A DNA stretch of 57,943 nt from Flavobacterium sp. UBA7663 (GTDB lineage: Bacteria > Bacteroidota > Bacteroidia > Flavobacteriales > Flavobacteriaceae): NCBI RefSeq assembly GCF_002483315.1, contig NZ_DLHR01000012.1:160407-218349 (forward strand), written 5' to 3'. Under the pieces are notes generated by a model. The model saw only the letters and a program-made list of their open reading frames with translations. It had not been told where the DNA came from and ran no database searches. This document shows positions 50,344 through 57,943 of the stretch, piece by piece; positions within the stretch are counted from its first letter, which is position 1, and every line of letters begins with the position of its first letter. The position numbers were made by a program, and so were the translations under genes.

Positions 50344-50445
50344 AAAAATAATTTATATAATGTATAGCAAAGATAAATAAAAATATATGAATTTTAATTC
50401 TAAAATTTGCATCTGAAATTAAATCATAAGTTAAAAATCCTAACG

Positions 50446-50643
50446 ATGAAAAAAATAACAATACAACTTGCTTTGATTTTTTGTGTGATTGTCGAATCGG
50501 TTTTGATTTTTAAAATGATGGCATCACCTGAGATTATCTACCAAGAGCTTTATGCTGGATTAGCCATTTTAGTACTGCTAACCATAATTCGTTTAATACA
50601 TAATTTAACAGACATTACTTATGGAAACCCTGAAGAAAATTAA
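50446..50643 (+). CDS. Small two-span membrane protein
   Basis: 65 residues from MKKITIQLALIFCVIVESVL. Two hydrophobic helices (about 5-23 and 35-50) joined by a short loop (KMMASPEIIYQELYAG). First gene of the operon controlled by the LysR protein. Its 3' end overlaps the next gene by 23 bp. Function unknown. Confidence 0.65.
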   Translation: MKKITIQLALIFCVIVESVLIFKMMASPEIIYQELYAGLAILVLLTIIRLIHNLTDITYGNPEEN

Positions 50644-50899
50644 TTTGATTAATGGCGAATTTAATTCGTTTGAAGCGCGTGAAATCTTAATGGACATGTG
50701 CAATAAAAATATCAATTTTAATAAGGTTCAAAATTTTAGTTCCCAAATTCGTTTTGGTGAAGATGATGAAAAAGCCCTTCATCGAATAGATCAATTAAGA
50801 GAAAGTGTAACTTATATTTCTGAAATTTTAGAAGAGGCGAAAGCACATAATAGAAAACTTAAAATAAAATCGTTTATCGAAATCGATTATGAAGACTAA
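50621..50899 (+). CDS. Small helical protein of unknown function
   Basis: 92 residues: METLKKINLINGEFNSFEAR, then helices DDEKALHRIDQLRESVTYISEILEEA and a basic/acidic end KLKIKSFIEIDYED. Soluble and charged, no recognised family. Overlaps its neighbours by 23 and 11 bp, so strongly coupled with the membrane protein and the DUF6671 gene. Confidence 0.65.
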   Translation: METLKKINLINGEFNSFEAREILMDMCNKNINFNKVQNFSSQIRFGEDDEKALHRIDQLRESVTYISEILEEAKAHNRKLKIKSFIEIDYED

Positions 50900-51743
50900 T
50901 ACCGATTTTTTTTCTGGGCGACGTTTGCTCATCGTGACGAAACATCAAAAGGAGGAGGTCATTGCCCCTTTACTTGAAGAAGCTCTCGGAGTAACTTGTT
51001 TTGTTTCGAAAGACTTTGACACGGATAGTTTAGGTACTTTTTCAGGAGAGATCGCTAGAAAAGATGATGCTTTAACAACGCTCAGAAAAAAGTGTTGGGA
51101 AGGAATTCAAGCAGAAGGATTTGATTTAGCAGTGGCCACTGAAGGTTCGTTTGGAAATCATCCCACTGTATTTTTTGCACCTGCGAATGACGAGTTAATC
51201 ATGCTAATAGACCAAAAGCATAACCTCGAAATTGTGGAGCGCGTCTTAAGTATGGAAACCAATTTTGATAGTTCGGAAATTCATACTCGAGACGAATTAA
51301 AAGCCTTTTTAGACAAAGCTCTATTTCCTTCTCATGGCGTTATTTTGAAAAATGCTTCTGAGAATTGGACTAAAATTCATAAAGGTATTACCGATTATGA
51401 TTCGGTAGAAACCCTATTTGATGAAATAGTTGCTTCTAGTAATTCGTGTTTCATTGAAACGGATATGCGTGCTATGTTCAATCCAACTAGAATTAAAATT
51501 ATAAAGGAAGTTAGCTTAAAGTTAATAAAAAAGGTACAATCGGTTTGTCCCGAATGCCTATATCCCGGCTTTGGCGTGGTTGGTGCCGAAGCCGGCTTGA
51601 TATGTAGTAGTTGTTCTATGCCGACTCGTTCCACATCAGCACATATTTACCAATGTCAACATTGCAATTACAAATCGAAAGTTTTATATCCGAACGGAAA
51701 GAAAACGGAAGACCCAATGTATTGTGATTTTTGTAACCCATAA
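50889..51743 (+). CDS. DUF6671-type protein with zinc ribbon
   Basis: 284 residues. The first 190 form an alpha/beta domain (SGRRLLIVTKHQKEEVIAPL, CFVSKDFDTDSLGTFSGEIAR, DLAVATEGSFGNHPTVFFAPAN, ETDMRAMFNPTRIKII). The C-terminus has paired Cys (CPECL, CSSCS, CQHC, CDFC) as two zinc ribbons. Family function unknown to me. Lies 4 bp before Sua5 in the operon. Confidence 0.8.
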   Translation: MKTNTDFFSGRRLLIVTKHQKEEVIAPLLEEALGVTCFVSKDFDTDSLGTFSGEIARKDDALTTLRKKCWEGIQAEGFDLAVATEGSFGNHPTVFFAPANDELIMLIDQKHNLEIVERVLSMETNFDSSEIHTRDELKAFLDKALFPSHGVILKNASENWTKIHKGITDYDSVETLFDEIVASSNSCFIETDMRAMFNPTRIKIIKEVSLKLIKKVQSVCPECLYPGFGVVGAEAGLICSSCSMPTRSTSAHIYQCQHCNYKSKVLYPNGKKTEDPMYCDFCNP

Positions 51744-51747
51744 AAAA

Positions 51748-52722
51748 ATGATAAGTAAAGATATTAGTTTAGCTGTTCAGCATCTCAATCAAAACGGCAT
51801 CATAGGTTTTCCAACAGAAACCGTTTATGGATTGGCAGGAAACGCATTTGAAACCGAAGCCATTCACAAAATATTTGATGTAAAAAAGCGTCCTACTTTT
51901 AATCCTTTAATTATTCATATTAAAGGAATTGAGGATTTGGTACATGTAGCGCAAGAAATTCCACCAATAGCTTATGAATTGGCTAATGCTTTTTGGCCAG
52001 GTCCATTGACATTCATCTTAAAAAAGCAACCTCATATTCCAAATTTGGTAACTGCCAATCAAGATACAGTAGCGGTACGTGTTCCCAATCATCCAGTAGC
52101 TATAGCACTTTTGAATCAGTTAGATTTTCCTTTGGTAGCTCCGAGTGCGAATCCTTTTACTAGAATAAGTCCAACAAGCGCTGAACATGTTGAAAATTAC
52201 TTTGGAAATCAAATCAATATGGTTTTAGATGGCGGCGAATGTACGGCTGGAATAGAATCTACAATTATTGGATTTGAAAATAATAGAGTAGTAGTGTATC
52301 GCTTGGGAGCATTAGCTTTAGAAGAAATTGAAAAAGTTTCAGGAAGTGTGACATTATTTAACAAAAAAGAAAAGAAACCAATCGCTCCTGGAATGTTACT
52401 GAAACATTACGCTCCAAAAACCGATTTTATTATAACTCGAAATATTCAAGAAGAGTTGGATTGGTATTCTGGACAAAAGATTGGATTACTTTTATTTGAT
52501 TCATATTTACCTGATTTTGATATTGATAATCAAATCGTTTTATCGGAGGAAAGCGATTTAAAAATTGCGGCTTCCAAATTATACGACGCGATGCATAAAT
52601 TAGATAAAATGAATTTGGATTTAATCATTGCAGAACGCTTACCTGAATATGGATTAGGAGTTTCTATCAACGATAGATTAGAACGCGCTTCAAAAAAAAT
52701 AGAAATACAATTAACGTCATAA
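51748..52722 (+). CDS. L-threonylcarbamoyladenylate synthase (Sua5 type)
   Basis: 324 residues from MISKDISLAVQHLNQNGIIG. First step of t6A tRNA modification: makes threonylcarbamoyl-AMP from Thr, bicarbonate and ATP. YrdC domain about 1-190 (GFPTETVYGLAGNA, VKKRPTFNPLIIHI, WPGPLTFILKK, APSANPFTRISPTSAEHV) and the C-terminal Sua5 domain (LLKHYAPKTDF ... LGVSINDRLERASKKI). The reaction consumes bicarbonate, which fits the bicarbonate transporter next door. Confidence 0.93.
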   Translation: MISKDISLAVQHLNQNGIIGFPTETVYGLAGNAFETEAIHKIFDVKKRPTFNPLIIHIKGIEDLVHVAQEIPPIAYELANAFWPGPLTFILKKQPHIPNLVTANQDTVAVRVPNHPVAIALLNQLDFPLVAPSANPFTRISPTSAEHVENYFGNQINMVLDGGECTAGIESTIIGFENNRVVVYRLGALALEEIEKVSGSVTLFNKKEKKPIAPGMLLKHYAPKTDFIITRNIQEELDWYSGQKIGLLLFDSYLPDFDIDNQIVLSEESDLKIAASKLYDAMHKLDKMNLDLIIAERLPEYGLGVSINDRLERASKKIEIQLTS

Positions 52723-52731
52723 CAACACAAA

Positions 52732-53694
52732 ATGGATTTTAGCTTATTATTTGAAAATTTAACTAACCCAGCTTTACTTTATTTTATCTTAGGAATTATT
52801 GCAGTTAGCTTAAAAAGTGATTTAGAAATTCCTAATAATTCGTCTAAATTCATTTCTTTATACTTACTGTTTGCCATTGGATTTAAAGGAGGTCAAGAAT
52901 TATCGCATGAAACAATCAACAGTGAAATTATTTGGTCAATGTTATTCGGAATTTCGATTGCGATAATTATTCCTTTATACACCTTCTTTATTCTAAAACG
53001 CAAGTTAAATGTATATGATGCTGGAGCCATTGCTGCAGCTTATGGTTCAATTAGTGCCGTAACTTTTGTAACTGCTGTTTCCTATTTAGAATCACATCAA
53101 TTGGAACTTCACGGTTATATGGTAGCTATTATGGCGCTCATGGAATCACCAGCTATTATTGTGGGATTGGTATTAATATCGATTTTTAATAAAGAAAAAA
53201 CGCAAAAAATCAATAAAACTGAAATTTTACGTCATTCGTTTACCAATGGAAGCGTGTTGTTGATTTTGGGAAGTTTGATTATTGGTTATCTTACAAGTGC
53301 CAAAGAAGCACAAGGAATTCAACCTTTTACTAATGATTTGTTTAAAGGATTTTTAGCTATTTTCTTATTAGATATGGGAATTACAAGCGGAAAAAAATTG
53401 AAATCCTTCTTTGCTCATGGATGGTTTCCGTTTGCTTTTGCCTTATTAATTCCGTTAGTGAATGGAGGTATTTTTGCCTGGTTGAGTGGATTTGTTACGG
53501 ATGATGTATCTAATCGCTTCATTTTTGCCATTCTTGCAGCAAGTGCTTCTTATATTGCTGTTCCTGCGGCTATGAAAATAACGGTTCCTAAAGCTAATCC
53601 AGGTTTGTTTTTACCCATGGCTTTAGCCATAACATTTCCTGTTAATATTACCATTGGAATGCCTATATACTTTTACATAGCTCAACATTTTTAA
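52732..53694 (+). CDS. SbtA-type sodium-dependent bicarbonate transporter
   Basis: 320 residues with about ten membrane segments in two inverted halves. Landmarks: NPALLYFILGIIAVSLKSDL, LFAIGFKGGQELS, DAGAIAAAYGSISAVTFVTA, LLDMGITSGKKL, FAILAASASYIAVPAAMKI. These match the SbtA/DUF897 family, which imports bicarbonate with sodium. No SbtB (PII-like) partner is visible. Ends the LysR-associated operon, 9 bp after Sua5. Confidence 0.9.
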   Translation: MDFSLLFENLTNPALLYFILGIIAVSLKSDLEIPNNSSKFISLYLLFAIGFKGGQELSHETINSEIIWSMLFGISIAIIIPLYTFFILKRKLNVYDAGAIAAAYGSISAVTFVTAVSYLESHQLELHGYMVAIMALMESPAIIVGLVLISIFNKEKTQKINKTEILRHSFTNGSVLLILGSLIIGYLTSAKEAQGIQPFTNDLFKGFLAIFLLDMGITSGKKLKSFFAHGWFPFAFALLIPLVNGGIFAWLSGFVTDDVSNRFIFAILAASASYIAVPAAMKITVPKANPGLFLPMALAITFPVNITIGMPIYFYIAQHF

Positions 53695-53784
53695 ATTTTA
53701 GATACTTTTCAAGGATTAAAATAGATTTAAAGTTTTTTTATTTGATTGAAAACCTTAAATTCGATAAACTTTAAACTAAATTTT

Positions 53785-54474
53785 ATGAACTCAGAAAACA
53801 ATGTGGTGGTTTCTTATGCAACCGATGCGGATAGAGCTACTTTTTTTAAAAAGACGTATAGTCATGTTGCTTACGCTATTTTAGCTTTTATGCTAGTAGA
53901 ATCAATTTTATTACGAATTGTTCCTATGGATTGGATATTAGCTATGATGGGTGGGAAATTCGTTTGGTTGTTTATTTTAGGATTATTTTGGTTAGGTTCA
54001 ACCTTATCAGACCGATTGGTTTTTCATCCTGATAGAGATAAACAATATTTAGGTTTAGGATTATACGTATTATTAGAAGCCATTATTTTCTTACCAATGA
54101 TTGCTATTGCCGTTTTATATTCGGGTGGCGAAATGATTATGCAAGCAGCTATCATTACTTTATTCATGTTTTCTGGATTAACCGCTGTTGTTTTTATGAC
54201 AAAAACGGACTTTTCTTTTTTAAGAACTGTAATAACTATTGGTGGTTTTGTAGCGTTAGGAGTAATTGTTGTAGGTGCAATTTTTGGATTTAACTTAGGA
54301 TTATGGTTTTCTGTTGGGATGGTTGTATTGGCTTCGGCAAGTATTTTATACCAAACTAGTCAAATTAAAGACCAATTCGGTACAGATCAATACGTGGGAG
54401 CTTCATTACAATTGTTTGCTTCGATTATGTTATTGTTCTGGTATATTTTAAGAATATTAATGAGTAGAAAATAA
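53785..54474 (+). CDS. Bax inhibitor-1/YccA family membrane protein
   Basis: 229 residues from MNSENNVVVSYATDADRATF (an upstream frame to 53746 is not supported). Seven hydrophobic segments. Family features: FFKKTYSHVAYAILAFMLVE, GLGLYVLLEAIIFLPM, DQFGTDQYVGASLQLFASI at the last helices. The bacterial members are pH-sensitive calcium leak channels or FtsH partners. Single gene with a terminator after it. Confidence 0.92.
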   Translation: MNSENNVVVSYATDADRATFFKKTYSHVAYAILAFMLVESILLRIVPMDWILAMMGGKFVWLFILGLFWLGSTLSDRLVFHPDRDKQYLGLGLYVLLEAIIFLPMIAIAVLYSGGEMIMQAAIITLFMFSGLTAVVFMTKTDFSFLRTVITIGGFVALGVIVVGAIFGFNLGLWFSVGMVVLASASILYQTSQIKDQFGTDQYVGASLQLFASIMLLFWYILRILMSRK

Positions 54475-54494
54475 TTGATTTCAATTAATATTAT

Positions 54495-54527
54495 AAAACC
54501 CTGAAAATTTCAATTTCAGGGTTTTTC
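54495..54527. terminator. Bidirectional terminator
   Basis: AAAACCCTGAAA (54495-54506) pairs with TTTCAGGGTTTT (54514-54525), loop ATTTCAA. Serves the Bax-inhibitor-like gene and the convergent sterol desaturase family gene. Confidence 0.9.
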
Positions 54528-54532
54528 GTTTT

Positions 54533-55255
54533 TTATTCTTTATGAACATCTTTGAATTGCAGCATTTCAAATAATCGTTGTTCTTTTTCATTGTCAAATC
54601 CACACGTTGATTTGAATTCTTTTGGATTTTCATAAGTTCCAAAAAGCATATCCCACCAAACGATATCGCCATAATTATTCGTATGCTTATTGTATTCGTG
54701 GTGAATTCTGTGCATTTCTGGTCGTTGAAAAATATACCCAACCCATTGTGGCGTTTTTACATTAGTATGATAAAAGAATTCACCCAAAGCTGTAAATAGT
54801 GTATAAACAGCGCCAGCTTCAACATCTAATCCTAAAGTAGTAAATACTAATAGACTTCCAATAATTGAATTTACAGTCATTTCCAGAGGATGCTTATAAA
54901 ATGAAGTAATAACTTCTAAACGTTGTGGACTATGATGAATTTGGTGAAAATGCGTCCATAAATAATCGATTTTGTGTCTCCATCTGTGCCACCAATAAAA
55001 GATAAATGTTGCAATAAAGTAGGCGATAAGTCCGCCTAAAAATGGGTTTACATGATTTGAAAGATGGAATAAGGAATATTGTGAAAGCCAAATTTCCCAA
55101 GTATAACCTGCTAAAGTCACAACACCTAATTGAATAAAGTTTACTGCTAAAACTCTGATAGTCCAAGTAGGAACTTCTGGTAATTTCCAACCAGGAATTA
55201 ATCGCTCTAATAAAAAGCAACCTCCAAAAACGATAAAGATGATAGTAAGCGTCAT
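54533..55255 (-). CDS. Sterol desaturase / fatty acid hydroxylase family
   Basis: 240 residues with four membrane segments. The three His boxes binding the di-iron centre are complete: YWWHRWRHK (about 90), HFHQIHHSPQ (about 103) and HRIHHEYNKHTNNYG (about 180-195). Hydroxylates or desaturates a lipid, possibly carotenoid or fatty acid; substrate unknown. Single gene. Confidence 0.92.
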   Translation of the reverse strand: MTLTIIFIVFGGCFLLERLIPGWKLPEVPTWTIRVLAVNFIQLGVVTLAGYTWEIWLSQYSLFHLSNHVNPFLGGLIAYFIATFIFYWWHRWRHKIDYLWTHFHQIHHSPQRLEVITSFYKHPLEMTVNSIIGSLLVFTTLGLDVEAGAVYTLFTALGEFFYHTNVKTPQWVGYIFQRPEMHRIHHEYNKHTNNYGDIVWWDMLFGTYENPKEFKSTCGFDNEKEQRLFEMLQFKDVHKE

Positions 55256-55323
55256 AGTAATTTTTTTAATTGATTTCTAAACCAAAATTACTATCCACTA
55301 AAGATACAATTGATGCACCTAAG

Positions 55324-55899
55324 TTAATAAATGCGTTTTCGGATGCGGCTTAACGATTGTGGTTTTACTCCAACGTAGGAAGCAATTAAATATTGAGGAA
55401 TACGTTGGGTCAAATCCTTGTAATGTTCCAAAAAATAGCGATAACGATCTTCTGGATTATAACGATGAACGGTCAACAATTGATTCACCATGATAATAAA
55501 TCGATGCTCAATGATGATTCTCCCTAATAAATTGGCATTTTTTGAAATCTTATAAAGTTCTTGTAATTTATCATAATCAATAACTAAAAATTCACAATCC
55601 TCTAATGCTTGAATATTTTGTATTGACGGTTCTTTAGCAATAAAACTTCCATAATCTGCAACAAATTCGCCTTCTTTGGTAAATTCCAAAGTTGCTTCTT
55701 CATCATTTCTAAAAACGTAATAGCGAACCAATCCTTTACACAAAAAACCAAGTTTAGTACATACTTCTGTAGCTTGTAAAAAGTGTTCATTCTTTTTCAA
55801 TTTGTAAGGTTTGAATGCATCTAAGAACAATTGTTCTTCATGGGCTTCTAAATTAGTAATCTGTTTTAATGTTTGTAAAAGAATATCAGAATTTTGCAT
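55324..55899 (-). CDS. Crp/Fnr-family transcriptional regulator
   Basis: 191 residues. Cyclic-nucleotide-binding-type beta roll (about 15-120: LKKNEHFLQATEVCTKLGFL, GEFVADYGSFIAKEPSIQNI) and a C-terminal helix-turn-helix (IPQYLIASYVGVKPQSLSRI). The cAMP-contact residues are not conserved, and no Cys cluster for Fe-S is present, so the ligand is unknown. Divergent from the archaemetzincin gene with a 60-bp gap. Confidence 0.9.
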   Translation of the reverse strand: MQNSDILLQTLKQITNLEAHEEQLFLDAFKPYKLKKNEHFLQATEVCTKLGFLCKGLVRYYVFRNDEEATLEFTKEGEFVADYGSFIAKEPSIQNIQALEDCEFLVIDYDKLQELYKISKNANLLGRIIIEHRFIIMVNQLLTVHRYNPEDRYRYFLEHYKDLTQRIPQYLIASYVGVKPQSLSRIRKRIY

Positions 55900-55959
55900 A
55901 AAGTCTTTGAAGTTGAATTGAGAAATACTTTTTTAATTGTTTTCACGTTTCATAAAAGT

Positions 55960-56577
55960 ATGAAAAAGTTTATAATTATTCTTGCGATTCTGTTTTTTAG
56001 TTGCCAATCCAACGAAACCCAAAAGTTAACTGTTGGCATTCAACCTTATGGCATGTTTCCAGGGGATAAAGCTGATACTATCGCTAAGACAATTGCCGAT
56101 TTTTATCAGATTGAAACTGTTGTTCTTCCTTCCAAAGAATTATATAAAGAAGCTTTTACGGAAGTTAAATCTCCAAGATATCGAGCAGATAAAATAATTA
56201 ATTTACAAAAAAAGAATAAAGTAGATACATTAGATTTTGTTTTAGGTTTAACTGCAAAAGATATTTCCGTAACCAAAAAAGACAAATGGGGAAAAATAAA
56301 AACCCCAACTTACAAATATGCCGATTGGGGAATTATGGGTTTGGCGTATTGCCCAGGAAATAGCTGTATTGTTTCTACTTTTCGTATTCAACATTCTAAT
56401 CCAAAAACGCATTTTACACGTTTTAAGAAAGTTGCAGTTCATGAATTTGGGCATAATTTAGGATTACCTCATTGTTCTGACAAAACTTGCGTTATGACTG
56501 ATGCTGTAGAAAGCGTGAAAACTATTGATAATGCTAAATTAGCGTTATGCAATAAATGCAAATCTATGTTAAATTGA
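55960..56577 (+). CDS. Archaemetzincin-like zinc protease, lipoprotein
   Basis: 205 residues from MKKFIIILAILFFSC; lipobox FFSC with Cys15, so membrane-anchored, probably facing outward. The metzincin zinc motif is HEFGHNLGLPHC (about residues 162-173), extended by the M54 CxxxxCxM-type block SDKTCVMTD and ending with CNKCKSM. GLTAKDIS matches the family substrate strand. Archaemetzincins are aminopeptidase-like proteases. Divergent from the Crp/Fnr gene. Confidence 0.9.
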   Translation: MKKFIIILAILFFSCQSNETQKLTVGIQPYGMFPGDKADTIAKTIADFYQIETVVLPSKELYKEAFTEVKSPRYRADKIINLQKKNKVDTLDFVLGLTAKDISVTKKDKWGKIKTPTYKYADWGIMGLAYCPGNSCIVSTFRIQHSNPKTHFTRFKKVAVHEFGHNLGLPHCSDKTCVMTDAVESVKTIDNAKLALCNKCKSMLN

Positions 56578-56939
56578 AGCCAGTCATTTTACTTATCACC
56601 TAAAAGAATAAGTAGCCTTTATTTTAATAAAATTTTCGCTTTTACAACAAATAGTGCTCATTTTTGATTTGTTTTAAGAGATTTATAGTTTTGATTTTCA
56701 ATTTTTCAAACTTTTCTCAAACACTTTTCTCCCGTTTGTACTAAAAATTATCACACTTATCCTTTCCATAAGTCAACTATTAAGTTGCCCTACTAATTTG
56801 TTTTTTGAAGAAGGTTTTTCAATAGTTTTAACAAATAATATTTAAGAGTTTAAATACAAATTTTTAAGATTTTTATTCTTCTTATGTTTTTAAATTTAAA
56901 AAAAGAGTAAAGATTGAAAAACCTCAAAAACAAAACAAT
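56578..56939. other. Gene-free gap of 362 bp
   Basis: AT-rich with no convincing ORF, hairpin terminator or TTG-N17..23-TAnnTTTG promoter. It must hold the promoter of the following secreted protein, but I cannot locate it. Confidence 0.5.
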
Positions 56940-57419
56940 ATGGAAAAATTATTTCTCATTGGAGCATGTTTGGCACTTAGTCAAGTTAACGCTCAAGAGT
57001 CTGTTTTATCATCAGGAGGAAATTCCTCTGGAAGTAGCGGCAATGTAAGTTATTCGGTAGGACAGATTTTTTACAAAACAGTTGATGGAACTACAGTTTA
57101 TTTATCACAAGGAGTAGAGCAACCATTTGAAATTCAAGTCGTTTTAGGTTCAGATAATTTTAATATTAGTTTAGAATTATCTGTATATCCTAATCCAACA
57201 ACTGATATAATTTACTTGAAAGTAAAGGAATCTAGCTTTGAATCCCTACAATATCAACTATTTGACATGAATGGACGATTCATTGAGAATAGTAAAATCC
57301 ATGAAAATTTAACAATAATTCAAATGGATAAATATCCTGAGGCAATTTACTTGTTGAAAGTTATAGATAAAGGAAAAGAGGTGAAAACTTTTAAAGTTAT
57401 AAAAAAATTAACCAATTAA
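56940..57419 (+). CDS. Small secreted protein with T9SS type A sorting domain
   Basis: 159 residues. Signal peptide MEKLFLIGACLALSQVNAQ, then a short Ser/Gly-rich beta domain (SGGNSSGSSGNVSYSVGQIFY, TVYLSQGVEQPFEIQVV) and a full sorting domain (LSVYPNPTTDIIYLKV, YQLFDMNGRFIE, MDKYPEAIYLLKVI, VKTFKVIKK). Proteins of this kind often precede larger surface genes, here the collagen-like gene 11 bp downstream. Confidence 0.87.
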   Translation: MEKLFLIGACLALSQVNAQESVLSSGGNSSGSSGNVSYSVGQIFYKTVDGTTVYLSQGVEQPFEIQVVLGSDNFNISLELSVYPNPTTDIIYLKVKESSFESLQYQLFDMNGRFIENSKIHENLTIIQMDKYPEAIYLLKVIDKGKEVKTFKVIKKLTN

Positions 57420-57430
57420 ATTAATAAATT

Positions 57431-57943
57431 ATGAGAAAAATATACTTTTTAGCATTGCTGTTATTTGTATCAATTTCAGCATTTTCACAGAATCAGAATT
57501 CTATGAGTTACCAAGCGGTAATTCGAAATTCATCAAATAATTTGATTACCAACCAAGTTGTTGGAATGAAAATTAGTATTTTACAAGGCGCTTCAAATGG
57601 TACAGAGGTTTATGCAGAAACGCAAACACCAACTTCAAACCTAAACGGATTAATTACATTAGAAATTGGAAACGGAACCGTAATTACAGGTTCTTACAAT
57701 ACGATAAATTGGGCTAATGGACCTTATTTTGTAAAAACTGAAACCGATCCAACAGGAGGAAACTCATATACAATTGTTGGTGTTTCTCAATTATTAAGTG
57801 TTCCTTATGCGCTTTATGCTTTAAATTCAGGAAGTTCAATTGCTGGTCCTCAAGGTCCAGCTGGATTAAATGGAGCAGACGGAATAAATGGATTAGACGG
57901 AGCAACAGGTCCAATGGGCCCTCAAGGTCCAGCTGGATTAAAC
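57431..57943 (+). CDS. Secreted collagen-like repeat protein, 3' end outside window
   Basis: 171 codons in the window, open at the edge. Signal peptide MRKIYFLALLLFVSISAFSQ, a conserved N-terminal domain (NSMSYQAVIRNSSNNLITNQ, QLLSVPYALYALNSG) common to flavobacterial surface or tail-fibre-like proteins, then Gly-X-Y repeats (GPQGPAGLNGADGINGLDGA, GPMGPQGPAG) from about residue 139. Exported, probably trimeric through the collagen stretch. 11 bp after the T9SS gene, probably one operon. Confidence 0.9.
   Translation, partial: MRKIYFLALLLFVSISAFSQNQNSMSYQAVIRNSSNNLITNQVVGMKISILQGASNGTEVYAETQTPTSNLNGLITLEIGNGTVITGSYNTINWANGPYFVKTETDPTGGNSYTIVGVSQLLSVPYALYALNSGSSIAGPQGPAGLNGADGINGLDGATGPMGPQGPAGLN

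Overview
The window looks like a chromosomal segment of a Flavobacterium-type bacterium (Bacteroidota). It is AT-rich. Many promoters match the Bacteroidota consensus TTG-N17..23-TAnnTTTG. There are secreted proteins with type IX secretion (T9SS) features, a fused E1 dehydrogenase, a GxxExxY gene and many DUF families typical of Flavobacteriia. No ribosomal operon, CRISPR array or complete insertion sequence is visible.

Layout. 1-2976 (minus): the 5' part of a very large secreted repeat adhesin plus a small secreted protein. 3243-6712: polyphosphate operon sixA-ppk1-ppx. 7630-9392: dnaX, split by an A10 slippery run, so gamma and tau are probably both made. 9931-10250: RNase P RNA. 10254-13083: rsmD operon. 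13206-17946: a RecD-like helicase, kdsB and membrane or lipid genes. 19138-21056: an XRE repressor divergent from an M14 peptidase, with five copies of one operator between them. 22192-28790: arginine decarboxylase with a deoxyhypusine-synthase-like enzyme, aroB, proline dehydrogenase and a T9SS cargo protein. 28826-40929: housekeeping genes (mutS2, ung, SUI1, nucleoside phosphorylase), lipoproteins, and a GxxExxY gene framed by an inverted repeat. 41253-43229: fused branched-chain-type E1. 49420-53694: LysR regulator divergent from an operon ending in an SbtA-type bicarbonate transporter. 53785-57943: Bax-inhibitor-like protein, sterol desaturase family, Crp/Fnr regulator, archaemetzincin lipoprotein, and two secreted proteins, the last cut by the window end.

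The most unusual region is 43.3-49.4 kb. A WYL regulator diverges from rtcB (RNA ligase), whose leader can form strong hairpins. After rtcB come a DpnI-type methyl-directed restriction gene, a small gene and a phage-type adenine methyltransferase. Next are two short promoter-ORF-terminator units. These are followed by a tight array of tRNA or tRNA-like elements: Asn GTT with a palindrome in its T arm, Arg ACG, a perfect four-arm cloverleaf showing GTC, Tyr GTA, Gln TTG, and a Leu TAG without its long variable arm. The array abuts a slipin gene that keeps only its C-terminus. I infer an RNA-damage response locus in which RtcB and non-standard tRNA-like RNAs (decoys, spares or sensors for anticodon nucleases) act together. 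The sequence shows the elements; the function is a hypothesis.
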